DNA of 64,000 nt from an uncultured Buttiauxella sp. (GCA_946480445.1 CAMLJN010000006.1:62001-126000); one strand, 5' to 3'; shown: positions 1 to 10,316, counted from the stretch's first letter. Translations and numbers: made by a program. The notes: generated by a model not told the origin, from the letters alone.

Positions 1-1030
1 TTACCACACCTTTGAGCACGTGCTGGAGCTGCTGCGCCAGGCCTCGTTTGACCCGAGCGTACTGGCGATAAAAATCAATATTTACCGCGTAGCAAAAGAC
101 TCACGCATTATTGAGTCCATGATCCATGCGGCGCACAACGGCAAAAAAGTCACCGTCGTGGTGGAACTACAGGCGCGTTTCGACGAAGAAGCCAACATCC
201 ACTGGGCAAAACGCCTGACGGAAGCCGGGGTGCACGTTATCTTCTCGGCGCCAGGCCTGAAAATTCACGCCAAGCTGTTTCTTATCTCGCGTAAAGAAAA
301 CGATGAGGTTGTACGCTACGCGCATATCGGTACCGGCAACTTTAACGAGAAAACCGCTCGTCTTTACACCGACTATTCGCTGCTGACCGCCGATGCGCGC
401 ATCACCAATGAAGTGCGCCGGGTATTCAACTTTATTGAAAACCCTTACCGTCCGGTGACCTTCGAGTACCTGATGGTTTCACCGCAAAACTCTCGCCGCC
501 TGCTCTACGATCTGGTCGATCGCGAGATTGCTAACGCGCAAAACGGTGCACCCTCCGGCATTACGCTGAAGCTTAATAACCTGGTGGATAAAGGCCTGGT
601 CGACAGACTCTATGCTGCCTCCAGCTCCGGCGTGAAGGTCAATCTGCTGGTGCGCGGCATGTGTTCCCTGATCCCGAACCTCGAAGGCATCAGCGATAAC
701 ATTCGGGTTATCAGCATCGTCGATCGCTATCTTGAGCACGACCGCGTGTACGTGTTTGAGAACGGCGGCGACAAAAAAGTCTATCTCTCCTCAGCAGACT
801 GGATGACGCGTAACATCGACTACCGCATCGAAGTGGCCGTGGCGATCCTCGACCCGCGCCTCAGACAGCGCGTGCTGGATATTATTGACATTCTATTTAG
901 CGATACCGTAAAAGCACGCTATCTCGATAAAGAACTGAGTAATCGCTACGTGCCGCGAGGCAACCGCCGCAAGGTGCGCTCGCAGTTGGCGATTTACGAT
1001 TACATTAAATCTCTGGAACAACCTGACTAA
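1..1030 (+). CDS. ppk: Polyphosphate kinase, C-terminal half (5' truncated by window edge)
   Basis: PPK1 reversibly transfers the terminal phosphate of ATP to inorganic polyphosphate and is peripheral to the inner membrane. The reading frame is already open at base 2 ([13 protein letters not shown]), so the gene begins before the window. About 342 of the usual 688 residues are present. Counting back from the stop, the two essential histidines fall at the E. coli positions: His435 in KIHAK, the phospho-acceptor, and His454 in YAHIGTGNF. The protein ends SLEQPD like the E. coli enzyme. ppx follows after 5 bases, so the polyphosphate-making and -degrading enzymes are co-transcribed as in E. coli. 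Identity is secure. Confidence 0.97.
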   Translation, partial: YHTFEHVLELLRQASFDPSVLAIKINIYRVAKDSRIIESMIHAAHNGKKVTVVVELQARFDEEANIHWAKRLTEAGVHVIFSAPGLKIHAKLFLISRKENDEVVRYAHIGTGNFNEKTARLYTDYSLLTADARITNEVRRVFNFIENPYRPVTFEYLMVSPQNSRRLLYDLVDREIANAQNGAPSGITLKLNNLVDKGLVDRLYAASSSGVKVNLLVRGMCSLIPNLEGISDNIRVISIVDRYLEHDRVYVFENGGDKKVYLSSADWMTRNIDYRIEVAVAILDPRLRQRVLDIIDILFSDTVKARYLDKELSNRYVPRGNRRKVRSQLAIYDYIKSLEQPD

Positions 1031-1035
1031 ACGCT

Positions 1036-2577
1036 ATGCCGATAAAAAAACATGCTCCCCGACCGCAGGAGTTTGCTGCGGTCGATCTCGGCTCGAACAG
1101 CTTTCACATGGTTATTGCCCGTGTGGTGGATGGCGCGATGCAAATCATCGGTCGCCTGAAACAACGCGTCCATCTTGCCGACGGACTTAACGCTGAGAAT
1201 GAGCTAAGCGAAGAGGCGATAGAACGCGGGCTTTCCTGCCTTGCGTTATTTGCTGAACGTCTGCAGGGTTTTGCGGCGCAGAACGTCTGCATTGTCGGCA
1301 CGCACAGCCTGCGTGAAGCGGTCAACGCCGAGGAGTTTCTCAAACGCGCCGAGCAGGTGATCCCCTACCCGATCGAGATTATTTCCGGTAACGAAGAAGC
1401 GCGACTGATTTTTATGGGCGTGGAGCACACGCAGCCTGAAAAAGGCCGCAAGCTGGTTATCGACATCGGCGGCGGTTCCACCGAACTGGTGATCGGGGAA
1501 GACTTCGAACCCATGCTGGTGGAAAGTCGCCGTATGGGCTGCGTAAGCTTTGCCCAGAACTTTTTCCCAAACGGGGTGATTACGCCAGAAAACTTCAGGC
1601 GGGCACGTCTGGCGGCGGTACAAAAGCTTGAAAACCTCTCCTGGCAATATCGTTTGCAGGGCTGGAATGTGGCGATGGGCGCCTCCGGTACCATTAAGGC
1701 CGCCCATGAAGTGCTGATCAATATGGGTGAAAAAGACGGGATCGTCACGCCTGAGCGGCTGGAAAAACTGCGCGATGAGGTACTGAAGTTTAAAAACTTC
1801 AGCTCAATGAGCCTGCCGGGTTTGTCTGATGAACGTAAAGCGGTCTTTGTGCCGGGACTGGCCATTCTCTGCGGGGTATTCGATTCGCTGGCGATCCGCG
1901 AGCTTCGCCTGTCGGACGGGGCGCTGCGCGAAGGCGTGCTCTACGAAATGGAAGGCCGTTTCCGCCACCAGGATATTCGAATTCGCACCGCGCAAAGCCT
2001 TGCTGACCAGTATCATATCGACAGCGACCAGGCCCGGCGAGTGCTGGAAACCACAGAACATATTTATCAGCAGTGGGAAGCACAAAACCCTAAGCAGGCC
2101 AATCCGCAGATGGCCGCCCTGCTAAAGTGGTCGGTGATGCTCCATGAGGTCGGCCTGAATATTAATCACAGCGGCCTGCATCGCCACTCGGCATATATTC
2201 TCCAGCACAGCAACCTGCCCGGCTTTAATCAGGAGCAACAGATGCTGATTGCTTCGCTGGTTCGCTATCATCGTAAGGCGATCAAAATTGACGATCTGCC
2301 GCGCTTTACGCTGTTTAAGAAAAAGCAGTTCCTGCCGCTGCTGCAAATTTTGCGCCTCGGCGTCCTGCTCAATAACCAGCGCCAGGCGACAACCAGGCCC
2401 CCGACCCTGGTGCTGGAAACCGACGATAATCACTGGACCCTGCGCTTCCCCTATGGCTGGTTTGCTCAGAACTCGCTGGTGCTGCTCGATCTCGAGCGGG
2501 AGCAGCAATACTGGGATAACACGCCCGGCTGGAAGCTGAAAATAGAAGAGGAGGCCGCTCCTGACGTTGCGGCCTGA
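1036..2577 (+). CDS. ppx: Exopolyphosphatase
   Basis: Ppx releases phosphate processively from the ends of polyphosphate chains. The protein has 513 residues, as in E. coli. The N-terminal Ppx/GppA actin-like fold shows the phosphate-binding loop [11 protein letters not shown] (about residues 15-25) and the second loop [10 protein letters not shown] (about 143-152). The C-terminal third is the helical HD-like domain ([17 protein letters not shown]). The ATG lies 5 bases after the ppk stop, indicating one operon. The gene ends shortly before a REP-like palindrome and faces pdeF tail to tail. Confidence 0.97.
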   Translation: MPIKKHAPRPQEFAAVDLGSNSFHMVIARVVDGAMQIIGRLKQRVHLADGLNAENELSEEAIERGLSCLALFAERLQGFAAQNVCIVGTHSLREAVNAEEFLKRAEQVIPYPIEIISGNEEARLIFMGVEHTQPEKGRKLVIDIGGGSTELVIGEDFEPMLVESRRMGCVSFAQNFFPNGVITPENFRRARLAAVQKLENLSWQYRLQGWNVAMGASGTIKAAHEVLINMGEKDGIVTPERLEKLRDEVLKFKNFSSMSLPGLSDERKAVFVPGLAILCGVFDSLAIRELRLSDGALREGVLYEMEGRFRHQDIRIRTAQSLADQYHIDSDQARRVLETTEHIYQQWEAQNPKQANPQMAALLKWSVMLHEVGLNINHSGLHRHSAYILQHSNLPGFNQEQQMLIASLVRYHRKAIKIDDLPRFTLFKKKQFLPLLQILRLGVLLNNQRQATTRPPTLVLETDDNHWTLRFPYGWFAQNSLVLLDLEREQQYWDNTPGWKLKIEEEAAPDVAA

Positions 2578-2588
2578 GAGAAGGCACA

Positions 2589-2616
2589 GGTCGGATAGCA
2601 TGATGCTTATCCGACC
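2589..2616. repeat. REP-like palindrome between convergent ppx and pdeF
   Basis: The arms GGTCGGATA-GCAT and ATGCT-TATCCGACC pair with a one-base bulge. The arm resembles the GTCGGATAAG...TTATCCGAC core of enterobacterial REP/PU units. It sits in a 64-base gap between convergent stop codons, the usual place for such elements, where it can stabilise 3' ends. There is no strong T-run on either side. A related palindrome occurs at 50323-50351. Confidence 0.6.
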
Positions 2617-2641
2617 GCCAGCGCCATCCCCTGCCCCACAG

Positions 2642-4609
2642 TTACTCTCCTTGCGGTAACAACGACTCAAGCGGCTGAGGGCGGCCAATCAGGTTCCCCT
2701 GCAGGTAGTCAATACCGAGACGCTCTGCCGCCTCACGCAGCGAGTTGCTTTCTGTCACCTCAAAAATAAGCTGCCAGGGTTCGATACCATACTCTTCCAG
2801 CAGCGCTTTCACTTCCTGCGGGAACTGGCTACGGCTTACAGAAGCCGGCGTCAGGTTAATCGCAAAGCGGCAGCCCGGGAGGCTCTCCCGGGACGCCGCC
2901 ATAAATTGCAGGGTTGAAATGATCACCCAGCGATCTATCCGGGACGACAAACCAAACTCATGCGCCACGGGCAGGAAACTATCGGGTGCATATAATTTTC
3001 CGCCCTCTCCTTTCATGCGCAGCAGGATTTCATGGTAACCGTCACCACGCATTCCCTCGATACGCTGAGCCATAAGCGCGAAGTGGCCAGAATCCAGCGC
3101 AACCTGCAAACGATTCATCATCGCCACTTTGTCTTTCACCGCATTCTGGACCTGGTTTGACCCCTGCTGCTGCAGGTTTTCAGGATGGTAAGTCGTGAGC
3201 GAAAGATCGGCCATGGTGCTCAACTCGCCGAGCAGCAAGTAGAGATGCGTTATCGGCTGCCTGATATAGCAATAGCTGATGCCAACCTGGGGCTGCAAGG
3301 GCATCCCGTCCCAGATAAAGCGAAACTGCTTCACTCGCCGATCTATGGCTTCAATCTGCGCTTCATGAGAGTCGTAGTTTAAGCGCACAATCAGCTCATG
3401 CCCGGAAAGGTTGTACACCTTTTCCTTGGCCAGCAAGATCGGCTGCAAATACTCGGCAATTTGCTGCTTGTACTGGATGCGCAGCAGCACGCCATAATTT
3501 CGCCCCAGCAGCTCAAGCTCCGGGACCCTTAAAATGGCCAGCGCCGACCAGGGATGGCTGGCAATATCGCGATTAAGCGCACGCAAATTCGGCATCTGAA
3601 CAATAGGGTCAATAAAGGCAACCCGGCGGGCTTTCTCATGCAGGAATCTCTGGCGGGTGGTCACCGCAGCCATCATAAAAATAGTGATGGAAAATATCGC
3701 ATAGCAGGAGGTCGCGATGGCCAGGTGAAGCAGAAAGCCCATATCCGGCGGCAGATAATTATGAAAGCCGTCGCAAAGGATAATCAGAATGATTGCCCAG
3801 ACGTTGGTAATAAACAGAAAACCAAATCTCATCGCTCCCCATAACATCACCGGAAGAATCAGCGTCAGCGTATAATCGGTGGCAAAAATAGTCGGAGAAT
3901 CACCGGCCGGGACAAGCAGCACCCCCACCAGAAAGACGGTCAGCACAATCCACAGCAGCACTTCGGTTTTTGTCACGCCCTGCTGCGCCTGCCTGCGCAT
4001 CTGGGAATAGAAGGAGAGGATGAAGTGCGGATTGTTAATCATCCTGATAATGAAATAGAAAAAGGGCATCCCGGTTAATGTCCCCACCAGCACAGCCTGG
4101 AAATTTATCAGGGTGCGCGGGTGGAAGGGGTTTTCCGTTGCCATGCTCAGGGAAGCATCGTACCAGCCAAAGAACAGGCCTACCTGGTAGATAAACAGAA
4201 AAATCGCGGCGTTAAAGAAGATCAGCCAAAACATGCGCTGCAAGGTAAGTTTCATCACGCCAAACATCACATTGTGGCGACGAGGCACAAAAACCCGATA
4301 CCCCGCAAACCCCAGCGAGAGCGGAATCAGAAAATGGGCTATCGAAACCAGGACCAGCAGCTCACCTTTGGCCGGCAGATAACGGATAAACAACGCCAGA
4401 ATAATGCCTGGTAAAGCGGCCCAGCCGTAGAACATGATAAAAGCGCTCATCAGCCCAAGCGGCAGGTAAATCAGGAAGGCACGCCCGCCATCAATCCAGG
4501 TGTTGGCGTTAAGCCATACGGACACAGGAAGCAGCAAGGCGGGGAGGATCAGCGGCAGCGCCCACCAGTTATTCTTATGTTTGTTGTACCAGGTCGTCGC
4601 AAAACGCAT
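2642..4609 (-). CDS. pdeF: PdeF-like MASE1/degenerate-GGDEF/EAL protein with internal deletion in the EAL domain
   Basis: This is the homologue of E. coli YfgF/PdeF, an inner-membrane cyclic-di-GMP phosphodiesterase. The N-terminal half (about residues 15-310) has many hydrophobic helices of MASE1 type. A degenerate GGDEF-like region (about 330-480) follows, then an EAL domain beginning near 500 (HFALMAQRIEGMRGDGYHEILLRMKG). The ORF is 655 residues against 747 in E. coli as I remember it. After FEVTESN (about residue 622) the chain jumps straight to SLREAAERLGIDYLQGNLIG, which aligns with the last 30-odd residues of the family. Roughly 90 residues are missing in frame, including the DDFGTGYAS metal-binding segment, the KIDGSFI lysine and the late AEYVE glutamate. 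Phosphodiesterase activity is therefore unlikely if the sequence is correct. Membrane and EAL-start segments look intact. Confidence 0.9.
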   Translation of the reverse strand: MRFATTWYNKHKNNWWALPLILPALLLPVSVWLNANTWIDGGRAFLIYLPLGLMSAFIMFYGWAALPGIILALFIRYLPAKGELLVLVSIAHFLIPLSLGFAGYRVFVPRRHNVMFGVMKLTLQRMFWLIFFNAAIFLFIYQVGLFFGWYDASLSMATENPFHPRTLINFQAVLVGTLTGMPFFYFIIRMINNPHFILSFYSQMRRQAQQGVTKTEVLLWIVLTVFLVGVLLVPAGDSPTIFATDYTLTLILPVMLWGAMRFGFLFITNVWAIILIILCDGFHNYLPPDMGFLLHLAIATSCYAIFSITIFMMAAVTTRQRFLHEKARRVAFIDPIVQMPNLRALNRDIASHPWSALAILRVPELELLGRNYGVLLRIQYKQQIAEYLQPILLAKEKVYNLSGHELIVRLNYDSHEAQIEAIDRRVKQFRFIWDGMPLQPQVGISYCYIRQPITHLYLLLGELSTMADLSLTTYHPENLQQQGSNQVQNAVKDKVAMMNRLQVALDSGHFALMAQRIEGMRGDGYHEILLRMKGEGGKLYAPDSFLPVAHEFGLSSRIDRWVIISTLQFMAASRESLPGCRFAINLTPASVSRSQFPQEVKALLEEYGIEPWQLIFEVTESNSLREAAERLGIDYLQGNLIGRPQPLESLLPQGE

Positions 4610-4959
4610 AAATGGTCACCAGAAACCCTGTCAATCCTGCTCGGGTAGTGTTCAGAGAGGGCTCCAGCCTGACTGATTAAAACCATATTGCTATGGCACG
4701 GAGCGCCATTTTAGTTATGGATCCCCACATTAAATTGATTCAGGTCAATTTTCACCTAAAGTTCTTTAATTTCAGATTAAGCAAACTTTGTGCAATGCTC
4801 GATATTTCACCGGCTGAATGTTCAGTAAACTTTATATTACCAGGGTGAATGAGTAGTTTAACGCACATTTACACCTTTAAGAATTGACCCGGGCGAGCGG
4901 CTATGACTAAATATTCCTGTCGCCCGCAGTTGACGGGCAAACCCTAAAGGCTTTTTTGC
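4610..4959. other. Divergent pdeF-yfgG intergenic region (350 bases)
   Basis: No gene is visible. The stretch is AT-rich and holds an FNR-like half-palindrome pair at 4735-4748. Near yfgG there is a set of GC-rich inverted segments at 4890-4938 followed by a T-run at 4952-4957 just before the yfgG start. Promoters for both genes must lie here, but I cannot assign -10/-35 pairs with certainty. Confidence 0.6.
4735..4748. promoter_or_regulatory. FNR-like box upstream of pdeF
   Basis: TTGATTCAGGTCAA matches the FNR consensus TTGAT-N4-ATCAA at 9 of 10 specified positions. It lies about 126 bases upstream of the pdeF start and 212 upstream of yfgG. E. coli yfgF is described as an anaerobically relevant phosphodiesterase, which fits oxygen control. 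Activity is inferred from sequence match only. Confidence 0.45.
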
Positions 4960-5151
4960 GTGACACAGGTTACGAGTATGCGAAGACGACACCGATTTAA
5001 TAATCGAATGACCCGCATTATTCTGCTTATCAGTTTTCTTTTCCTTTTTGGCCGTTTTGTCTATTCCTCCATTGGCGCCTGGTACCATCATCAGGACAAA
5101 AAAACAGACGTGCAGCAAAGCAGCCCGTCAGTGGAAACCCCTAACCGGTAA
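4960..5151 (+). CDS. yfgG: YfgG small membrane protein (nickel/cobalt tolerance)
   Basis: A 63-residue protein, the same length as E. coli YfgG and closely similar to it. It has a basic N-terminus (MRRRHRFNNRMTR), one hydrophobic segment (about residues 20-40, IILLISFLFLFGRFVYSSIG) and a hydrophilic tail. E. coli YfgG has been linked to tolerance of nickel and cobalt; its mechanism is unclear. The start chosen is GTG at 4960 because it gives the E. coli length; an internal ATG at 4978 (MRRRH) is an alternative. AAAGG at 4946-4950 could serve as ribosome-binding site for the GTG. Confidence 0.88.
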   Translation: MTQVTSMRRRHRFNNRMTRIILLISFLFLFGRFVYSSIGAWYHHQDKKTDVQQSSPSVETPNR

Positions 5152-5231
5152 CGCAAGTCCACGCATTAACATTTCAATCGCTGCCCGCAGTGGGCTTTGT
5201 CACGCCTATTGAAAGTTGGGTAACATATAAA

Positions 5232-5260
5232 AAAACAGGCGGCCTATGGCCGCCTGTTTT
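5232..5260. terminator. Bidirectional terminator between yfgG and guaA
   Basis: A perfect 13-base inverted repeat, AAAACAGGCGGCC and GGCCGCCTGTTTT, with a TAT loop. It carries T-runs on both strands and lies between convergent yfgG and guaA. Confidence 0.88.
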
Positions 5261-5284
5261 GTCTCAGTTCCACGACGTGGGGGA

Positions 5285-6862
5285 TTATTCCCACTCAATC
5301 GTCGCTGGCGGTTTGCCGGAAATATCGTAAACCACGCGGGAGATGCCGTTAACTTCGTTGATGATGCGGTTAGACACGCGGCCAAGGAAGTCGTATGGCA
5401 GATGCGCCCAGTGTGCGGTCATAAAGTCGATGGTTTCCACGGCGCGCAGGGAAACAACCCAGTCGTACTTGCGGCCGTCGCCCATCACGCCAACTGAACG
5501 AACCGGCAGGAACACGGTAAATGCCTGGCTGACCTTGTTATAAAGATCCGCTTTGTGCAGCTCCTCGATGAAGATAGCATCGGCGCGACGCAGCAGGTCG
5601 CAATACTCTTTCTTCACTTCACCCAGCACACGCACGCCCAGGCCTGGCCCCGGGAACGGGTGGCGATAGAGCATGTCGTACGGCAGCCCCAGCTCCAGGC
5701 CGATTTTACGCACTTCGTCTTTGAACAGCTCGCGCAGCGGCTCAACCAGCCCCATCTTCATCTCTTTCGGCAGGCCGCCCACGTTGTGGTGAGATTTAAT
5801 AACGTGCGCTTTGCCGGTAGCCGAAGCCGCCGATTCGATCACGTCAGGATAGATGGTACCCTGCGCCAGCCACTTCACGTCTTCAAGCTTCAGCGCCTCT
5901 TCATCGAACACTTCCACAAACACGCGGCCGATGATCTTACGTTTCGCTTCCGGATCGTTCTCACCTGCCAGCGCGTCCAGGAAGCGCTTTTCACCTTCAA
6001 CGTGAACGATGTTCAGACCGAAGTGGTCGCCGAACATGTCCATTACCTGCTGGGCTTCGTTCAGGCGCAGCAGTCCGTTATCCACGAAGACGCAGGTCAG
6101 GTTTTTGCCGATGGCGCGGTGCAGCAGCATAGCGGTCACGGAGGAGTCCACGCCGCCGGACAGGCCAAGGATCACCTTGTCATTGCCAACCTGCTCGCGA
6201 ATACGCTCGATGGCATCTTCAATAATTTTTGCTGGCGTCCACAGCGCTTCGCAGCCGCAGATTTCCAGCACAAAGCGTTCCAGCAGACGCTGACCCTGAC
6301 GGGTATGCGTCACTTCCGGATGGAACTGCACGCCATAGAAGCGTTTTTCTTCGTTGGCCATAATGGCAAACGGGCAGGTTTCGGTGCTGGCAACGGTCAC
6401 GAAATCAGCAGGGATAGCGGTCACTTTGTCACCGTGGCTCATCCACACGTCGAGCAGCGGTTTACCTGCCTGGCTCAGCGAGTCTTCAATACCACGAACC
6501 AGCGCGCTGTCAGTTTTAACTTCAACCTGCGCATAGCCAAACTCACGCTCGTTGGAACCTTCAACGTGGCCACCCAGCTGCATTGCCATGGTCTGCATGC
6601 CGTAGCACACACCAAAGACCGGCACGCCAGCCGTAAACACGTATTCCGGCGCACGCGGGCTGTTAAGCTCGGTGGTACTTTCCGGGCCACCGGAAAGGAT
6701 AATACCGCTTGGATTAAATTCACGAATCTGTGCTTCGGTTACGTCCCAGGCCCAGAGTTCGCAATAAACCCCCAGTTCACGCACGCGGCGCGCAACCAGC
6801 TGGGTGTACTGAGAGCCGAAATCAAGGATCAGGATACGGTGCTTATGAATATTTTCGCTCAT
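5285..6862 (-). CDS. guaA: GMP synthase (glutamine-hydrolysing)
   Basis: GuaA converts XMP to GMP with ATP and glutamine, the last step of GMP synthesis. The N-terminal class I amidotransferase carries the nucleophile in [10 protein letters not shown] (about Cys86) and the His-x-Glu of FHPEV. The middle is an ATP-pyrophosphatase with the PP-loop GLSGGVDSS, and the C-terminus is the dimerisation domain ending PPATIEWE. The frame is open further upstream, but the ATG at 6862 ([18 protein letters not shown]) gives exactly the 525 residues of E. coli GuaA. It is downstream of guaB on the same strand (153-base gap), forming the guaBA operon. Confidence 0.97.
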   Translation of the reverse strand: MSENIHKHRILILDFGSQYTQLVARRVRELGVYCELWAWDVTEAQIREFNPSGIILSGGPESTTELNSPRAPEYVFTAGVPVFGVCYGMQTMAMQLGGHVEGSNEREFGYAQVEVKTDSALVRGIEDSLSQAGKPLLDVWMSHGDKVTAIPADFVTVASTETCPFAIMANEEKRFYGVQFHPEVTHTRQGQRLLERFVLEICGCEALWTPAKIIEDAIERIREQVGNDKVILGLSGGVDSSVTAMLLHRAIGKNLTCVFVDNGLLRLNEAQQVMDMFGDHFGLNIVHVEGEKRFLDALAGENDPEAKRKIIGRVFVEVFDEEALKLEDVKWLAQGTIYPDVIESAASATGKAHVIKSHHNVGGLPKEMKMGLVEPLRELFKDEVRKIGLELGLPYDMLYRHPFPGPGLGVRVLGEVKKEYCDLLRRADAIFIEELHKADLYNKVSQAFTVFLPVRSVGVMGDGRKYDWVVSLRAVETIDFMTAHWAHLPYDFLGRVSNRIINEVNGISRVVYDISGKPPATIEWE

Positions 6863-7015
6863 GAGGGGCGTTTTCCAGAAAGCAATAAAAGCATTAATAA
6901 ATAAGAACTGAAAACAACTCGGGGATTTCCAGTCGGCAAGACCAGGCGGTTTATTCACGCCCGCAGGGCTTTTGCCCGCGGACGTTATCGACTCGCCAGG
7001 GTACAGCCCCTAGAA

Positions 7016-8482
7016 TCAGGAGCCCATACGGTAGTTAGGGGACTCTTTGGTGATCGTCACGTCATGTACGTGGCTTTCCTGAATGCCCGCTCCGCTGATA
7101 CGTACAAATTCCGCTTTGGTACGCAGCTCGTCGATAGTACCACAGCCGGTCAGCCCCATACAGGAGCGCAAGCCGCCCATCTGCTGGTGAACGATCTCTT
7201 TCAGACGGCCTTTGTAAGCCACGCGGCCTTCAATACCTTCCGGTACCAGTTTGTCAGCTGCGTTATCCGTCTGGAAGTAACGGTCGGAGGAACCTTTAGA
7301 CATCGCCCCCAGGGAACCCATGCCGCGGTAGGATTTGAAAGAACGGCCCTGGTAAAGTTCGATTTCACCCGGGGATTCTTCCGTACCGGCCAGCATACCG
7401 CCAACCATCACGGCAGAAGCACCGGCCGCGATAGCTTTAGCGATGTCACCTGAGAAACGGATACCGCCGTCGGCGATAACAGGAATGCCAGTGCCTTCCA
7501 GCGCTTCAACGGCATCGGCCACAGCGGTGATTTGCGGTACGCCAACGCCAGTTACGATACGGGTGGTACAAATTGAGCCCGGGCCGATGCCCACTTTCAC
7601 CGCGCTACAGCCAGCTTCGGCCAGGGCGCGAGCGCCAGCCGCGGTAGCTACGTTACCGCCGATGATTTGCAGATCAGGATATTTAGCGCGGGTTTCACGG
7701 ATGCGCTGCAGAACGCCCTCGGAGTGACCGTGGGAGGAGTCAATGAGCAGAATGTCCACGCCAGCGGCGACCAGAGCGTCAACACGCTCTTCGTTACCGG
7801 CACCAGCCCCAACGGCAGCCCCAACGCGCAAACGGCCCTGCTCGTCCTTACAGGCGTTAGGTTTACGCTCTGCTTTCTGGAAGTCTTTAACGGTGATCAT
7901 CCCCAGCAGGTGGAAACCGGCGTCAACGACCAGCGCTTTCTCAACGCGTTTTTCGTGCATTTTAGACAGTACGACGTCGCGCGCTTCGCCTTCCTTCACG
8001 GTTACCAGACGCTCTTTCGGCGTCATGTACACGCTAACAGGCTGGTTCAGGTCGGTAACAAAACGCACGTCACGGCCGGTAATAATGCCGACCAGCTCGT
8101 TGTCTTCGGTGACGACCGGGTAGCCGGCAAAGCCGTTACGCTCGGTTAACTCTTTCACTTCACGCAGGGTGGTGGTCGGCAGCACGGTTTGCGGGTCGGT
8201 GACCACGCCACTTTCGTGTTTCTTCACGCGTTTGACTTCTTCAGCCTGGCGCTCAATCGACATATTTTTGTGGATGAAACCCAGCCCGCCTTCCTGAGCC
8301 AGGGCAATGGCCAGACGCGCTTCTGTCACCGTATCCATCGCTGCGGACAGCATAGGGATATTCAGGCGAATAGTTTTGGTCAGTTGGGTGCCGAGATCCG
8401 CCGTGTTAGGCAGAACAGTGGAGTGAGCTGGAACGAGGAGAACGTCATCAAACGTCAGTGCTTCTTTGGCGATTCGTAGCAT
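7016..8482 (-). CDS. guaB: Inosine-5'-monophosphate dehydrogenase
   Basis: IMPDH oxidises IMP to XMP with NAD+, the committed step to guanine nucleotides. It has 488 residues, as in E. coli. The TIM barrel is interrupted at about residues 93-205 by two CBS domains. The catalytic loop [15 protein letters not shown] carries the active-site cysteine (about Cys305), and the flap appears later as RYFQ. It is the first gene of guaBA. A PurR-like box at 8544-8559 lies about 60 bases upstream. Confidence 0.98.
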   Translation of the reverse strand: MLRIAKEALTFDDVLLVPAHSTVLPNTADLGTQLTKTIRLNIPMLSAAMDTVTEARLAIALAQEGGLGFIHKNMSIERQAEEVKRVKKHESGVVTDPQTVLPTTTLREVKELTERNGFAGYPVVTEDNELVGIITGRDVRFVTDLNQPVSVYMTPKERLVTVKEGEARDVVLSKMHEKRVEKALVVDAGFHLLGMITVKDFQKAERKPNACKDEQGRLRVGAAVGAGAGNEERVDALVAAGVDILLIDSSHGHSEGVLQRIRETRAKYPDLQIIGGNVATAAGARALAEAGCSAVKVGIGPGSICTTRIVTGVGVPQITAVADAVEALEGTGIPVIADGGIRFSGDIAKAIAAGASAVMVGGMLAGTEESPGEIELYQGRSFKSYRGMGSLGAMSKGSSDRYFQTDNAADKLVPEGIEGRVAYKGRLKEIVHQQMGGLRSCMGLTGCGTIDELRTKAEFVRISGAGIQESHVHDVTITKESPNYRMGS

Positions 8483-8543
8483 GGCAATATCTCAACCTGG
8501 GGTGAATGAGAACAGATAAAATATTGCCGCGGCATTATACAGA

Positions 8544-8559
8544 GCGTAACCGATTGCAT
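8544..8559. promoter_or_regulatory. PurR-like operator of guaBA
   Basis: On the minus strand the site reads ATGCAATCGGTTACGC. It matches 11 of 16 positions of the PurR consensus ACGCAAACGTTTGCGT and is, as far as I recall, the same as the known E. coli guaB operator. It lies in the guaB-xseA divergent region, 62-77 bases upstream of guaB, where it can repress in response to hypoxanthine or guanine. Confidence 0.72.
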
Positions 8560-8651
8560 CCACACTTTTTTAAGAAAACTCCTTGCCAGCTTCGCTATGA
8601 AAGGTATTATCGACTGAATAACCTGCTGATTTAAAATTTGATCCAGCTCAC

Positions 8652-10034
8652 ATGCCGATAGCAAATAGCCCCTCAATTTTTACCGTCACCCGCCTGAATC
8701 AGACGGTCCGTTTGCTCCTCGAGCAGGAAATGGGGCAGGTGTGGATCAGCGGTGAAATCTCCAATTTCAGCCAGCCCTCCTCCGGGCACTGGTACTTCAC
8801 GCTCAAAGACGACACCGCCCAGGTTCGCTGCGCGATGTTCCGTAACAGCAACCGGCGTGTCACCTTTCGCCCGCAGCATGGGCAACAGGTTTTGGTACGC
8901 GCCAACATTACGCTTTACGAGCCGCGTGGCGATTACCAGATCATTGTCGAGAGTATGCAGCCAGCCGGTGAAGGCCTGCTGCAACAGCAGTACGAACAGC
9001 TCAAGCAGCGGCTAACGGCCGAGGGGCTTTTTGACCAGCAGCATAAGCAGCCCTTGCCGAGCCCCGCCCGCCAGGTGGGGGTGATCACCTCAAAAACCGG
9101 TGCCGCCCTGCACGATATTCTGCATGTGCTGAAGCGTCGCGATCCTTCCCTGCCCATCGTGATTTACCCTACAGCGGTTCAGGGTGCCGACGCTCCGGCG
9201 CAAATTGTTCGCGCCATTGAGCTGGCAAACAGCCGTCAGGAATGTGATGTGCTGATCGTCGGGCGCGGCGGCGGCTCGCTTGAAGACCTGTGGAGCTTCA
9301 ACGACGAGCGTGTCGCACGCGCTATATTTGCCAGCCGAATCCCGGTCGTTAGCGCCGTAGGACATGAAACTGACCTCACGATCGCCGATTTTATTGCCGA
9401 TTTGCGTGCACCGACGCCTTCGGCGGCAGCAGAAATGGTCAGCCGGAACCAGGTCGAATTGCTGCGTCAGATCCAGTCCCAGCAGGTGAGGATGGAAATG
9501 GCGATGGATTATTACCTGGCCCAGCGCACACAGCGATTTACGCGCCTGCAACACCGCCTGCAACAGCAGCATCCTCAGCTACGTCTGGCCCGCCAGCAAA
9601 CCACGTTGGATCGCCTGCAACAGCGCCTGACTGGCGCAATGGAAGGGAAACTCCGCCGCAGCGCGCAGCAGCAACAGCGGCTGGCACAGCGGTTAACTCA
9701 GCAGCAGCCGCAGGCAAGAATTCACCGCGCCCAGACCCGCATACAGCAGCTGGAATATCGTTTATCACAGGTCATTACGGCTCGTCTGAGCGGGACTCGC
9801 CAGCGCTTTGCAACGGCGATAGCCCAGCTGGAAGCCGTAAGCCCGCTGGCAACCTTAGCACGCGGCTACAGCGTGACGACGGCAACCGACGGCAAGGTGC
9901 TGAAAAAGGCCAGACAGGTTAAATCCGGCGACCTGCTCAAAACGCGTCTTGAAGACGGCTGGGTTGAAAGCCAGGTTACAGAAGTGCTGCCCGTTAAACC
10001 AGCGCGTAAGCGTAAACCAGCGGCCAAAAGTTAG
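8652..10034 (+). CDS. xseA: Exodeoxyribonuclease VII large subunit
   Basis: XseA, with the small subunit XseB (not in this window), degrades single-stranded DNA from both ends. The N-terminal OB-fold (residues about 8-105, [19 protein letters not shown]) binds DNA. The central nuclease domain has [33 protein letters not shown] and the conserved GHETD. A long Gln/Arg-rich coiled coil (about 260-390) and a basic tail follow. It has 460 residues against 456 in E. coli. It is divergent from guaB, and its 3' end faces yfgJ with only 3 bases between stop codons. Confidence 0.96.
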   Translation: MPIANSPSIFTVTRLNQTVRLLLEQEMGQVWISGEISNFSQPSSGHWYFTLKDDTAQVRCAMFRNSNRRVTFRPQHGQQVLVRANITLYEPRGDYQIIVESMQPAGEGLLQQQYEQLKQRLTAEGLFDQQHKQPLPSPARQVGVITSKTGAALHDILHVLKRRDPSLPIVIYPTAVQGADAPAQIVRAIELANSRQECDVLIVGRGGGSLEDLWSFNDERVARAIFASRIPVVSAVGHETDLTIADFIADLRAPTPSAAAEMVSRNQVELLRQIQSQQVRMEMAMDYYLAQRTQRFTRLQHRLQQQHPQLRLARQQTTLDRLQQRLTGAMEGKLRRSAQQQQRLAQRLTQQQPQARIHRAQTRIQQLEYRLSQVITARLSGTRQRFATAIAQLEAVSPLATLARGYSVTTATDGKVLKKARQVKSGDLLKTRLEDGWVESQVTEVLPVKPARKRKPAAKS

Positions 10035-10037
10035 CTT

Positions 10038-10259
10038 TCAGCTGGCAACGGCGACGAACTCGAGGCGTTTTTTTGAGATTAGGCCGTGGCCATGCTGGCA
10101 AAAATAGTCCACCGCGCCGCACGCCTTCAGCACCTCCAGTGGTTTATGGCAGTCCGGGCAACGGGCTTCCAGCATGAAATCCTGCTCACAGCTTTCGCAG
10201 CGCGCACCGTTATCGGTCGTATCCAGCGGTTTACCGCAGTCCGGGCAAGTCAGTTCCAT
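10038..10259 (-). CDS. yfgJ: YfgJ-type zinc-ribbon protein
   Basis: A 73-residue protein made of two zinc-ribbon knuckles: CPDC and CESC near the N-terminus, then CPDC and a late Cys/His pair (YFCQHGHG). It resembles E. coli YfgJ, whose function is unknown. The ATG at 10259 (MELTCPDCGK) is chosen because upstream in-frame sequence would run through the der terminator. It lies on the same strand as der but beyond that terminator, so it probably depends on read-through or its own promoter. Confidence 0.85.
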   Translation of the reverse strand: MELTCPDCGKPLDTTDNGARCESCEQDFMLEARCPDCHKPLEVLKACGAVDYFCQHGHGLISKKRLEFVAVAS

Positions 10260-10278
10260 AGCGTTTACTCCAGCAAGC

Positions 10279-10307
10279 GAAAAGAAAACGGGAGCCTTTG
10301 CTCCCGT
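10279..10307 (-). terminator. Rho-independent terminator after der
   Basis: The stem ACGGGAGC / GCTCCCGT has a 4-base loop. On the minus strand it is followed by TTTTCTTTT. It lies 10 bases beyond the der stop. Confidence 0.85.
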
Positions 10308-10316
10308 CTGCATCCA

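Noticed and set aside
5555..6904. Long open frame (449 codons) opposite guaA
   Set aside because: It lies entirely antisense to guaA and upstream, has no recognisable family or ribosome-binding site, and its His/Gln-rich composition is typical of an antisense shadow.
9160..9180. Possible GTG/ATG restarts within xseA as separate genes
   Set aside because: The xseA frame is continuous and full length; no internal ribosome-binding site stands out.
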